64,000 nucleotides of DNA from assembly GCF_001654915.1 (NCBI RefSeq), contig NZ_LXEQ01000023.1. One strand, written 5' to 3'. The translations under genes and the position numbers were made by a program. Of the stretch, positions 52,076 to 60,466 are shown piece by piece. The DNA comes from Buttiauxella ferragutiae (GTDB lineage Bacteria; Pseudomonadota; Gammaproteobacteria; Enterobacterales; Enterobacteriaceae). Numbering within the stretch: the stretch's first letter is position 1; each line of letters starts with the position of its first letter. The notes under the pieces are model-generated. The model worked only from the letters and a program-made list of their open reading frames with translations, was not told the origin of the DNA and searched no databases.

Positions 52076-52852
52076 ATGAGTAAGCTTTGGTGGCAGACAA
52101 AAGGTGAAGGAAAAGATGATCTTGTGCTGCTGCACGGATGGGGGCTGAATGCCCAAGTGTGGCATTGCATTTGCGAGGAACTCAGCTCGCATTTTCGCCT
52201 TCATCTGGTCGACTTACCCGGTTATGGCCGTAGCCAGGATTTTGGCGCGTTGACGCTCGAGGAAATGGCAGAAGTGGTGCTGGCGCAAGCGCCGGAACAG
52301 GCTATTTGGCTGGGCTGGAGTTTGGGCGGGCTGGTGGCAAGCCAGATTGCGTTAAGCCATCCGTCGCGCGTGAAAAGGTTAGTGACTATTGCTTCCTCGC
52401 CTTGTTTCACCGCGCAAGGTGACTGGCCGGGTATCAAGCCTGAAGTGCTGGCAGGTTTCCAGCAGCAATTGAGTGATGATTTTCAACGTACCGTGGAGCG
52501 TTTTCTGGCGTTGCAAACATTGGGGACAGAAAGCGCGCGCCAGGATGCTCGCCGCCTCAAGTCAGTGGTGCTTGAGCAACCGATGCCGAGCGTTGAAGTG
52601 TTAAACGGTGGGCTGGAGATCCTGAAAACGGCGGACTTACGCCAGCCGCTGAGCCAGTTGAAAGTGCCGTTCTTGCGATTGTACGGGTATCTGGATGGGC
52701 TGGTGCCGCGCAAAATCGCTGGTTTGCTGGATGCGCAGTGGCCACAAAGTGAAGCGGTGATTTTCCCGAAAGCCGCCCATGCGCCGTTTATTTCGCACCC
52801 GCAGGATGTTTGCCGGGTGCTTGAGGAATTTTGTAAGGTGGATAAGCCTTAG
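52076..52852 (+). CDS. bioH: Pimeloyl-[acyl-carrier protein] methyl ester esterase
   Basis: 258 residues (E. coli 256). Removes the methyl group from pimeloyl-ACP methyl ester, ending the fatty-acid-like phase of biotin synthesis. The triad Ser82 (GWSLGG), Asp207 (YLDGLVP) and His235 (AAHAPF) falls at the E. coli numbers. The start MSKLWWQTKGEG matches closely. The inverted repeat that follows overlaps its last codons. Confidence 0.96.
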   Translation: MSKLWWQTKGEGKDDLVLLHGWGLNAQVWHCICEELSSHFRLHLVDLPGYGRSQDFGALTLEEMAEVVLAQAPEQAIWLGWSLGGLVASQIALSHPSRVKRLVTIASSPCFTAQGDWPGIKPEVLAGFQQQLSDDFQRTVERFLALQTLGTESARQDARRLKSVVLEQPMPSVEVLNGGLEILKTADLRQPLSQLKVPFLRLYGYLDGLVPRKIAGLLDAQWPQSEAVIFPKAAHAPFISHPQDVCRVLEEFCKVDKP

Positions 52853-52865
52853 GCGGTCATCCACC
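52837..52865. repeat. Inverted repeat at the end of bioH
   Basis: GGTGGATAAGCC...GGCGGTCATCCACC is a repeat unit of the same class as at 42227. It covers the bioH stop codon and separates bioH from convergent feoC. Confidence 0.65.
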
Positions 52866-52878
52866 CGTTACACAAAGT

Positions 52879-53118
52879 TTAAGCCCGCAGCGCCCACACT
52901 TCGCGAATACACTTCTTACTTTCCGGGCAGCTTTTACAGCCGCTGCTCAGGCAATCGCTCGAATCTTCGGTTACGCGCATGGCTTTGCCCATCGCTTCAA
53001 GACGGCTCAGCATCGCATTCACCAGCGGCAACGGGGTGGCGAGCTGTTGGCTAATTTGCGTCGCATCCAGTCGCCCTTGCAGCGCTAATGCATCACGAAT
53101 CTCAATTAAACTCGCCAT
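52879..53118 (-). CDS. feoC: Ferrous iron transport protein FeoC
   Basis: 79 residues (E. coli 78). Winged-helix protein with a Cys-rich wing (CLSSGCKSCPESKKC) that may bind an iron-sulfur cluster; in relatives it protects FeoB from proteolysis. Last gene of feoABC, 9 bp after feoB. Confidence 0.94.
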   Translation of the reverse strand: MASLIEIRDALALQGRLDATQISQQLATPLPLVNAMLSRLEAMGKAMRVTEDSSDCLSSGCKSCPESKKCIREVWALRA

Positions 53119-53127
53119 ACCTTCTCC

Positions 53128-55449
53128 TTAGTGGCAATCGCCAGCGGCGCTTTTGCAACATGCTGCTTCGACTGTTTTACGGGTCGTCATCAGGCTGACA
53201 TCTACACGGCTGCGAGCTTTACGCAAACCACCAATCAGCAGCACATTGAATAACACCACTGAAAGGATGCAAACCAGGCTGTATTGCGGATGCGCATTAA
53301 ACGTCACGGTCTGGTAGTAGAGCGTGGAAAGCGAGTAAGCAATATTCAGCCCCCACAACACCGAAAACATCATCCAGCCACGGCTTGATTCACGCGCCAC
53401 AGCACCCATCACAGAAATACAAGGAATGTAGAGCAGCACGAAAATAAGATAGCTGTACGCTGCCGCCGCGCTGCCAAACTTGCTGCTCATCACGCCCATC
53501 GCACCGCTTGCCATTTCACCATCGCCTTTGCTGGCTTCGATTGGGTTTAGCAGTACGCTCAGGCTGAAGGTGTCTTTCAGGCTTTGCCAGGTTTCGCCAG
53601 CGGCTCCGCCTAATTCATCGAACAAGTTGAAGCTTGCAGCATCAAACGGCTCTTCGTGCATATCTTCTGCGGTGTAGAGCGTGTTGAGCGTCCCCACCAC
53701 CACTTCTTTCGCCATTGCGCCAGTGAACAGGCCGACTGTCGCTTGCCAGTTATCTTCATGCACACCAATCGGTTTTAGCAGCGGAGTGAGCACACGGCTG
53801 ACGGACGCCAGCGCGGAGTCATTGATGCTGTCGACTTCTTTGCCGCTGAACGAGAAGCTATTCAGCGCACCAATGAAAATACTGACGATGACAATCACTT
53901 TACCGGCGCGCATCACGAAGCCTTTCAGGCGTTGCCAGGTTTGCAGCAACAGGCTTTTCAGGTGTGGAACGTGATAGACCGGCAGCTCCATCACAAACGG
54001 CGAGGCTTCACCGCGCATGATGGTGTGTTTGAGCATCAGGCCGGTCAGAATCGCCATCACAATGCCAAGAATGTAGAGCGAGAAGACGACCAATGCGCCT
54101 TGCTGGCCAAAGAACGCTGCGGCAAATACCGCAAAAATAGCCAGACGCGCACCGCACGACATAAACGGCGCCATCATGATGGTCATCAGGCGTTCACGCG
54201 GTGCATCCAGAGTACGCGCCCCCATCACCGAAGGCACGTTACAGCCGAAGCCAACAATCAACGGCACGAAGGATTTACCCGGCAAGCCGAGCGACTGCAT
54301 CAGGCGGTCCATAACGAATGCCGCACGCGCCATGTAACCGGAGTCTTCAAGGAACGACAGGAACAGGTACATCATGCCGATTTGTGGCACCAGTGGCAGC
54401 ACAGTATTGATACCGCCGCCAATCCCTTGCGCTAAGAAAATTGTCAGCCAGCCTGGGAAGTGTAATGTGGCACCAATCCACTGAATACCATGGATAAAGA
54501 TAGCCGCAGAACCACCGTCGAAAATAGGCTGCAACGCGCCGCCGATGTTAATCGCCAGCAAGAACATCAGGTACATCACCAGCAAGAAAATAGGCAAGCC
54601 GAGGAAACGGTTGAGGATGATTTTATCCATCATCGCCGTTAAGCGGTGCGGTTCGGCGGTGAGACTGTTACTGATGGAATCGCAGATGGCGGCAATCGTT
54701 TGGTAACGGGCATCGGCAATTAGCAGCGCCGGGTCTTCGTGTTCTTCCGCCAGTTGGGTACGAATTACATCGAGTTTATCGGCGGCATGACCGGCATATT
54801 CGCGGCTGTAAATATCGCCTTCCAGCATTTGCAGTGCCAGCCAACGGCGCTGTTGCGCAGGCATATCATGCGGCATTTCAGCGGCCAGGTTGTCGGCTTC
54901 TTCCAGTAGTTTTGGCGGGTACAACACTAAATCGCTATGCGTGTTCGGCTGGCGGCGGTCGATAGCCAGTTTCAGGCCTTCCATACCCCGGCCACGCGTG
55001 GATACCAGTGGCACAACCGGGCAGCCCAGACGGGCGGCAAGGGCGTCAATATCGATACGAATATCTTGCTTCTCGGCGATGTCGAGCATGTTAAGCGCGA
55101 CCACACACGGAATGCCTAATTCAAGCAGTTGCAGCGTCAGATACAGATTACGTTCCAGGTTTGACGCATCAACAACGTTGATAAGCAGATCAGCATCACC
55201 GCTCAGGATGTAGTGGCAGGCGATTTGCTCGTCGAGAGAGGTTTGCGATGAAATGGTGGTCAGGGAATAGGTGCCGGGTAAATCGACCAGCGTGACCTGG
55301 TGCGCAAGCGTTGAAAACTGACCTTCTTTACGTTCTACGGTGACGCCCGCCCAGTTGCCAACCCGTTGGCGAGAGCCGGTGAGTTGGTTGAATAAGGTGG
55401 TTTTCCCGGAGTTGGGGTTACCGATTAAGCCGATAGTTAATTTTTTCAT
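53128..55449 (-). CDS. feoB: Ferrous iron transporter FeoB
   Basis: 773 residues, the E. coli length. An N-terminal cytoplasmic GTPase domain with G1 motif GNPNSGKTT (10-18), G3 DLPGTYS and G4 ALNMLD is followed by a large membrane domain with two Gate motifs, including VPLIVGFGCNVPSVMGART. Takes up Fe2+ across the inner membrane under low oxygen. The C-terminal tail has CCKSAAGDCH cysteines, as in enteric homologues. Confidence 0.97.
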   Translation of the reverse strand: MKKLTIGLIGNPNSGKTTLFNQLTGSRQRVGNWAGVTVERKEGQFSTLAHQVTLVDLPGTYSLTTISSQTSLDEQIACHYILSGDADLLINVVDASNLERNLYLTLQLLELGIPCVVALNMLDIAEKQDIRIDIDALAARLGCPVVPLVSTRGRGMEGLKLAIDRRQPNTHSDLVLYPPKLLEEADNLAAEMPHDMPAQQRRWLALQMLEGDIYSREYAGHAADKLDVIRTQLAEEHEDPALLIADARYQTIAAICDSISNSLTAEPHRLTAMMDKIILNRFLGLPIFLLVMYLMFLLAINIGGALQPIFDGGSAAIFIHGIQWIGATLHFPGWLTIFLAQGIGGGINTVLPLVPQIGMMYLFLSFLEDSGYMARAAFVMDRLMQSLGLPGKSFVPLIVGFGCNVPSVMGARTLDAPRERLMTIMMAPFMSCGARLAIFAVFAAAFFGQQGALVVFSLYILGIVMAILTGLMLKHTIMRGEASPFVMELPVYHVPHLKSLLLQTWQRLKGFVMRAGKVIVIVSIFIGALNSFSFSGKEVDSINDSALASVSRVLTPLLKPIGVHEDNWQATVGLFTGAMAKEVVVGTLNTLYTAEDMHEEPFDAASFNLFDELGGAAGETWQSLKDTFSLSVLLNPIEASKGDGEMASGAMGVMSSKFGSAAAAYSYLIFVLLYIPCISVMGAVARESSRGWMMFSVLWGLNIAYSLSTLYYQTVTFNAHPQYSLVCILSVVLFNVLLIGGLRKARSRVDVSLMTTRKTVEAACCKSAAGDCH

Positions 55450-55503
55450 TTTTTTCGCGAACTTAAAGAGAATTGCAACGAGCGCAAGCGCTCACCCCGC
55501 CAG

Positions 55504-55728
55504 TCAGGCAATGGCTTCAACGTGCAGTAATTCGAGATCTTTTTTTCGTAATACCAAACTGACGCGACGCGTTTCGATATGAATCGGATCGCCTAAAGGT
55601 GCGACACGCACAACGCTGAATGAAGAACCGGGCAACATACCGAGTGACAGTAATTTTTGGCGATATGACGGGCTAATTTCACTGGCAAAGCCGGTAATTT
55701 TCCACGTACTTTTTGGTAAGAATCGCAT
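55504..55728 (-). CDS. feoA: Ferrous iron transport protein FeoA
   Basis: 74 residues (E. coli 75). Small SH3-like cytoplasmic protein that supports FeoB; LSLGMLPGSSFSVVRVAPLGDPIHIETRR matches E. coli over its whole length. First gene of feoABC. A Fur box lies about 85 bp upstream. Confidence 0.96.
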   Translation of the reverse strand: MRFLPKSTWKITGFASEISPSYRQKLLSLGMLPGSSFSVVRVAPLGDPIHIETRRVSLVLRKKDLELLHVEAIA

Positions 55729-56232
55729 AGGACGGACCCACTTAGAGTTGTGCTCTGGTATTTACGCTAACGAGAGATTTCGTTGGATAAAGGAGAAATA
55801 ACGAACAAACCAATGATAATGAGAATGGTTTCTGTCTTCAATGATTATTTTTGTGATGAATAATACGTTTTGGTTTATTTAAATCAGGCCGGTTGATTGT
55901 TTTACCAGTGCGGGTTTTATGAGGGTGTTTATTATTATTTTATAAATAACAGTATGTTATGAATTTTTAAAAATGAAGAGTTTATTATTTTATCGTTGTG
56001 AATGTTGTCTGAATATTTCATCTGTTACAGCTGTGATAAATATTGGTGTTGTTTTTACCGTTTTTTCGGAAATTGATCTATCGCAAACTCATTCTATTTT
56101 TTTGACAAAATTCAGATAATGCTAATGAAATGTTGTTAATAAGCAGTTGGGGATTAAACAGGCAAATTGTGCTGAATTGGGCGAGAGGGGAAATAATAAC
56201 CCGATGTTTCCGCCGCTCCCCTGACGAGCCGG
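55729..56232 (-). promoter_or_regulatory. feo promoter region with Fur box
   Basis: 504 bp without a gene. CAATGATAATGAGAATGGT (55811-55829) contains successive GATAAT-like hexamers (GATAAT GAGAAT GGTTTC) and is a likely Fur site. TTGATCTATCGCAA near 56075 is a possible half-conserved FNR site. The rest, 55840-56160, is strongly A+T-rich. The last 60 bp carry the left arm of the palindrome into which the element at 56233 is inserted. Confidence 0.6.
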
Positions 56233-56552
56233 CTGTCTCTTAGTCACATCTTTGAGGGCCGGTTTCTGCCGAGCCGGAGAAGGTTCCGTTCACCAGGCGA
56301 TAGCGTGTTTATGTCGCGACTGAACTGGTGAACGTCTTAGGGTGACCACCGTCGTCACCCTAAGAACCCTGACTCCCGGCAAATCAATCACCGGGCGACG
56401 GGGTCGCCAGGGGGATGTCGTTATCCCACTGGCACGTTCACCGTTTTCGGGAATTAAAGAGATAACTGAACACACGGGTGAACGGAAAATCAGCAAGACT
56501 TACAGATCTCGCCCTGACAAGATTGCCAGGGCGAGTTGTGGATAAGAGACAG
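56233..56552 (+). mobile_element. Tn5-end-like non-autonomous element, copy 3 (minimal, with target duplication)
   Basis: 320 bp. Ends are CTGTCTCTTAGTCACATCT (56233-56251) and, inverted, CTGTCTCTTATCCACAACT (56534-56552). The 10-bp sequence GACGAGCCGG occurs immediately on both sides (56223-56232 and 56553-56562), a perfect target duplication of the size made by Tn5-group transposases (9 bp plus one). The interior joins the left and right modules of the 722-bp copy through one CCCGGCAAATCAATCACCGGG core. Its hairpins CTTAGGGTGAC/GTCACCCTAAG and CTCGCCCTG/CAGGGCGAG each differ from copy 2 by a compensated base pair. It lies between feoA and yhgF in the loop of a TTTCCGCC...GGCGGAAA palindrome. 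Confidence 0.85.
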
Positions 56553-56586
56553 GACGAGCCGGAGAGGGCGGAAAAATGGCTAACGA

Positions 56587-58917
56587 TTAACGCTTTTTAC
56601 CCAATGCCGCTGCCAGCGCATCACTCATCGCACTGTTGCCCGCACTGCTGCTGGCGTTATCACGCCCGCGAGGTTTCTGCTGTTGTGCCGGACGGCGTTC
56701 GTTTTGCTCGCGTGGTGCACTGCCACGGCGGTTGGATTCGCCAGGCTGCTCATCAAGGCGCATCGTCAGCGCGATACGTTTGCGCGACATATCCACTTCC
56801 ATCACTTTCACTTTGACGATATCACCGGCTTTCACCACTTTATGCGGGTCGTCGATGAACTTGTCGGAGAGCGAGGAGATGTGAACTAAACCGTCCTGAT
56901 GGACGCCGATATCAACAAACGCACCGAAGTTAGTCACGTTGGTGACGGCACCTTCCAGCACCATGCCAGGCTGAAGGTCGTTCATGGTTTCGACGCCATC
57001 GGCAAATTTCGCGGTTTTGAATTCTGGACGCGGGTCACGGCCTGGTTTTTCCAGCTCTTTGATGATGTCAGTCACCGTTGGCACACCGAAACGCTCGTCG
57101 GTAAATTCACGGGCGCTAAGGCCGCGTAACGCTTCACCGTTACCCATTAAATCCTGTAGCGCCTGTTCGGTCGCCGCCAGAATACGTTCCACAATCGGGT
57201 AGGCTTCCGGGTGAACGGTTGAGGCATCCAGCGGGTTGTCGCCGTGGTTAATGCGCAGGAAGCCCGCGCACTGTTCAAACGCTTTCGGCCCTAAACGGCT
57301 GACTTTCAGCAACTGCTGACGGTTCTGGAAGCGGCCATTTTCGTCGCGCCAGTTAACGATGTTCTGCGCCATCATGCGCGTTAAGCCGGCCACGCGAGTT
57401 AATAGCGGCACCGAGGCCGTGTTCAGATCCACACCGACGGCGTTCACGCAGTCTTCGACTACCGCATCCAGCTTCTTCGCCAGCTGCGACTGGCTGACAT
57501 CGTGCTGATACTGGCCGACGCCGATAGATTTCGGGTCGATTTTCACTAGCTCCGCAAGCGGGTCTTGCAGGCGACGGGCAATGGATACTGCGCCACGAAT
57601 CGAAACGTCAAGATCCGGGAATTCCAGTGCTGCCAGCTCAGAAGCTGAGTACACCGAAGCGCCAGCTTCACTGACAATTACTTTCTGCGCGGTGACTTTC
57701 GGGAACTGCTCTTGCACGTCGAGGAAGAAACGCTCGGTTTCACGCGATGCGGTACCGTTGCCGATAGCCACCAGTTCAACGTTGTGTTTCTCACACAAAG
57801 CCGCAACGGCAACCGCGGCTTTCGCCGTTTGCCCGGTATGGGGATAGATGGTATCGAAGGCGACTAGCTTGCCGGTGGAATCAACCACCGCGACTTTCAC
57901 ACCGGTACGCAAGCCCGGATCCAGACCCATGGTGGCGCGTAAGCCAGCTGGAGCCGCCATCAACAAGTCGTGGAGGTTACGGGCAAAAACGTTAATCGCT
58001 TCATCTTCGGCGCGTTCGCGCACGGTGCCCATCAGCTCGGTTTCAAGGTGCATCAGTACTTTGATACGCCAGGTCCAGCTCACCACGGCACGACGCCACG
58101 CGTCTGCCGGAGCATTGTTCAGGCGCAGGCCGAGATGGTCGATAATCAGCTGTTCGCAGTAGCTTTCACGGGGTGGCTCGTCGTGCTGTGGATCGGCATT
58201 CAGTGCCAGCTGCAAAATGCCTTCATTGCGGCCACGGAACATGGCGAGTGCACGGTGGGACGGGGCGGTGGCAATCGGTTCGTGATGGTCGAAATAATCA
58301 CGGAATTTTGCACCTTCCTCTTCTTTGCCTGCCACCACGGTGGCGACCAGATGGGCGTTCTTCCACAGGTAGTTACGCACTTTTGCCAGCAGCGCGGCAT
58401 CTTCGGCAAAGCGCTCCATCAAGATATAGCGTGCGCCATCCAGTGCGGCTTTGGTATCAGCGACACCTTTATCGGCATCAATGTAACTTGCTGCGGCTTC
58501 TTCAGGTGTGTGTGACGGGTCATTCCAAAGCAGCTCGGCCAGTGGCTCAAGCCCTGCTTCGATAGCAATTTGCCCGCGCGTGCGGCGTTTTTGCTTATAC
58601 GGCAAATAGAGATCTTCAAGCTCGGTTTTGCTCAGCGTGCCGTTAATGGCCGCGGCGAGTTCGTCACTCAATTTGCCTTGTTCGGTAATGGATTTGAGGA
58701 TCGCCTGGCGGCGGTCTTCTAATTCGCGCAGATAACTCAGACGGGTTTCTAACTGACGCAGTTGCGTGTCATCCAGACCGCCGGTAACTTCCTTACGATA
58801 ACGTGCAATAAACGGCACGGTATTCCCTTCGTCCAGCAGGCGAACGGCAGCATCAACCTGTTCATTTCTGGCCTTTAGCTCGCTGGCAATAATGCGGCAG
58901 AGTGAATCATTCATCAT
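56587..58917 (-). CDS. yhgF: Tex-family RNA-binding transcription accessory protein
   Basis: 776 residues (E. coli YhgF 773). Tex architecture: helical N-terminal region, YqgF/RNase H-like domain (MGLDPGLRTGVKVAVVD), helix-hairpin-helix repeats (NTASVPLLTRVAGLT) and a C-terminal S1 RNA-binding domain (GAVTNVTNFGAFVDIGVHQDGLVHIS), then a low-complexity Arg/Pro/Gln tail. Bacterial relative of Spt6; binds nucleic acid and influences transcription. The start may be either of two adjacent Met codons at 58917/58914. Confidence 0.95.
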   Translation of the reverse strand: MMNDSLCRIIASELKARNEQVDAAVRLLDEGNTVPFIARYRKEVTGGLDDTQLRQLETRLSYLRELEDRRQAILKSITEQGKLSDELAAAINGTLSKTELEDLYLPYKQKRRTRGQIAIEAGLEPLAELLWNDPSHTPEEAAASYIDADKGVADTKAALDGARYILMERFAEDAALLAKVRNYLWKNAHLVATVVAGKEEEGAKFRDYFDHHEPIATAPSHRALAMFRGRNEGILQLALNADPQHDEPPRESYCEQLIIDHLGLRLNNAPADAWRRAVVSWTWRIKVLMHLETELMGTVRERAEDEAINVFARNLHDLLMAAPAGLRATMGLDPGLRTGVKVAVVDSTGKLVAFDTIYPHTGQTAKAAVAVAALCEKHNVELVAIGNGTASRETERFFLDVQEQFPKVTAQKVIVSEAGASVYSASELAALEFPDLDVSIRGAVSIARRLQDPLAELVKIDPKSIGVGQYQHDVSQSQLAKKLDAVVEDCVNAVGVDLNTASVPLLTRVAGLTRMMAQNIVNWRDENGRFQNRQQLLKVSRLGPKAFEQCAGFLRINHGDNPLDASTVHPEAYPIVERILAATEQALQDLMGNGEALRGLSAREFTDERFGVPTVTDIIKELEKPGRDPRPEFKTAKFADGVETMNDLQPGMVLEGAVTNVTNFGAFVDIGVHQDGLVHISSLSDKFIDDPHKVVKAGDIVKVKVMEVDMSRKRIALTMRLDEQPGESNRRGSAPREQNERRPAQQQKPRGRDNASSSAGNSAMSDALAAALGKKR

Positions 58918-59036
58918 GGTTTTTCATCTGTGTTAGTCGAAATTTCAGGGGATAGTTATACGGATTGGAGGGTAAAAATGCCAGCCACAGCGCCCGAGAG
59001 GTGATGAATCAGACTGTTCTGTTGCTGGCCTGTGGC

Positions 59037-59510
59037 CTATTTCACATACTCGATATCATTGATGTACCACTGGGCTTCACCTGCCGGAGTTTGTACCACC
59101 GCCAGATCGCCCACTTCTTTTTTCAGTAGCGCACGTGCCATCGGGGAATCAATCGAGATGTAATCTCTGCGACCAAAGATTTCGTCATAACCGACGATGC
59201 GAAAACGCAGCTGGTTGCCGTCATCATTTTCAACCTCTACCCACGCGCCAAAGAACACTTTGCCTTCTTGTTGCGGCGAATAGTCGACAATTTTCAGCTG
59301 TTCGAGGCATTTCGTGAGATATCGCACTCTACGATCTATTTCTCGCAGCCTTTTTTTGTTGTACTGGTAGTCGGCATTTTCACTGCGATCGCCCAGACTT
59401 GCCGCCCAGGTAACCTTTTTTGTCACCTCAGGACGCTCCTCACGCCACAAAGTGTCCTTTTCTTGTTTGAGCTTTTCGTAGCCTTCACGGGTAATCAGTG
59501 GCGTTTTCAT
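59037..59510 (-). CDS. greB: Transcription elongation factor GreB
   Basis: 157 residues. The N-terminal coiled coil carries the conserved acidic tip (LGDRSENADYQYNKKRLREIDRR) that enters the RNA polymerase secondary channel and stimulates cleavage of backtracked RNA; the C-terminal FKBP-like domain contains ISIDSPMARALLKKEVGD. The ATG at 59510 gives the E. coli start MKTPL; a 24-bp longer frame is rejected. Divergent from ompR, as in E. coli. Confidence 0.96.
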   Translation of the reverse strand: MKTPLITREGYEKLKQEKDTLWREERPEVTKKVTWAASLGDRSENADYQYNKKRLREIDRRVRYLTKCLEQLKIVDYSPQQEGKVFFGAWVEVENDDGNQLRFRIVGYDEIFGRRDYISIDSPMARALLKKEVGDLAVVQTPAGEAQWYINDIEYVK

Positions 59511-59746
59511 TATCAAGCCTTGAATGGGTAGCACAATAAAGGTGATTTAAACCGAATTATCAGGGTGATGGCAATCCCGGAGATCTGCGAACTACGTCAT
59601 TATTTTTGCTGAAAAAGTGCCTATAACCATCTGTTTAATATGCTTTGTAACAATTTCGACTAGAATATATACCAGAATTGACTGGTCGTAACGCCGCAGT
59701 TTTTTAAGAATACGCACTCACTGTTCGAGCCTTTGGGAGTATAAGA

Positions 59747-60466
59747 ATGCAAGAGAATTATAAGATTCTGGTCGTGGATGACGACATGCGCCTGCGTGCG
59801 CTGCTGGAACGTTACCTCACCGAACAAGGCTTCCAGGTCCGTAGCGTTGCTAACGCAGAACAGATGGATCGCCTGCTAACCCGTGAATCCTTCCATTTGA
59901 TGGTCCTTGATCTGATGTTGCCAGGCGAAGATGGTTTGTCTATCTGCCGCCGTCTGCGCAGCCAAAGCAACCCAATGCCAATCATCATGGTGACCGCGAA
60001 AGGCGAAGAAGTTGACCGCATCGTGGGCCTGGAAATTGGCGCTGATGACTACATTCCAAAACCGTTTAACCCGCGTGAACTGTTAGCACGTATCCGTGCT
60101 GTTCTGCGCCGTCAGGCTAATGAGCTGCCTGGTGCACCTTCTCAGGAAGAAGCGGTTATCGCCTTTGGTAAGTTTAAACTGAACCTCGGCACCCGTGAGA
60201 TGTTCCGTGAAGACGAGCCTATGCCATTAACCAGCGGCGAGTTCGCGGTTCTGAAAGCGTTGGTCAGCCATCCGCGCGAACCGTTATCACGCGATAAACT
60301 GATGAACCTGGCCCGTGGCCGTGAATACAGTGCGATGGAACGCTCAATTGATGTGCAGATTTCTCGTCTGCGTCGCATGGTCGAAGAAGATCCTGCGCAT
60401 CCACGCTATATCCAGACCGTTTGGGGCCTGGGCTACGTATTTGTGCCGGACGGTTCCAAGGCATGA
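59747..60466 (+). CDS. ompR: Osmolarity response regulator OmpR
   Basis: 239 residues, nearly identical to E. coli OmpR. The receiver domain has phospho-acceptor Asp55 (LMVLDLMLPG); the C-terminal winged-helix DNA-binding domain includes LSRDKLMNLARGREYSAMERSIDVQISRLRRMVE. Controls porin genes ompF and ompC and acid responses. The GGGAG motif precedes the ATG. Overlaps envZ by 4 bp. Confidence 0.98.
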   Translation: MQENYKILVVDDDMRLRALLERYLTEQGFQVRSVANAEQMDRLLTRESFHLMVLDLMLPGEDGLSICRRLRSQSNPMPIIMVTAKGEEVDRIVGLEIGADDYIPKPFNPRELLARIRAVLRRQANELPGAPSQEEAVIAFGKFKLNLGTREMFREDEPMPLTSGEFAVLKALVSHPREPLSRDKLMNLARGREYSAMERSIDVQISRLRRMVEEDPAHPRYIQTVWGLGYVFVPDGSKA

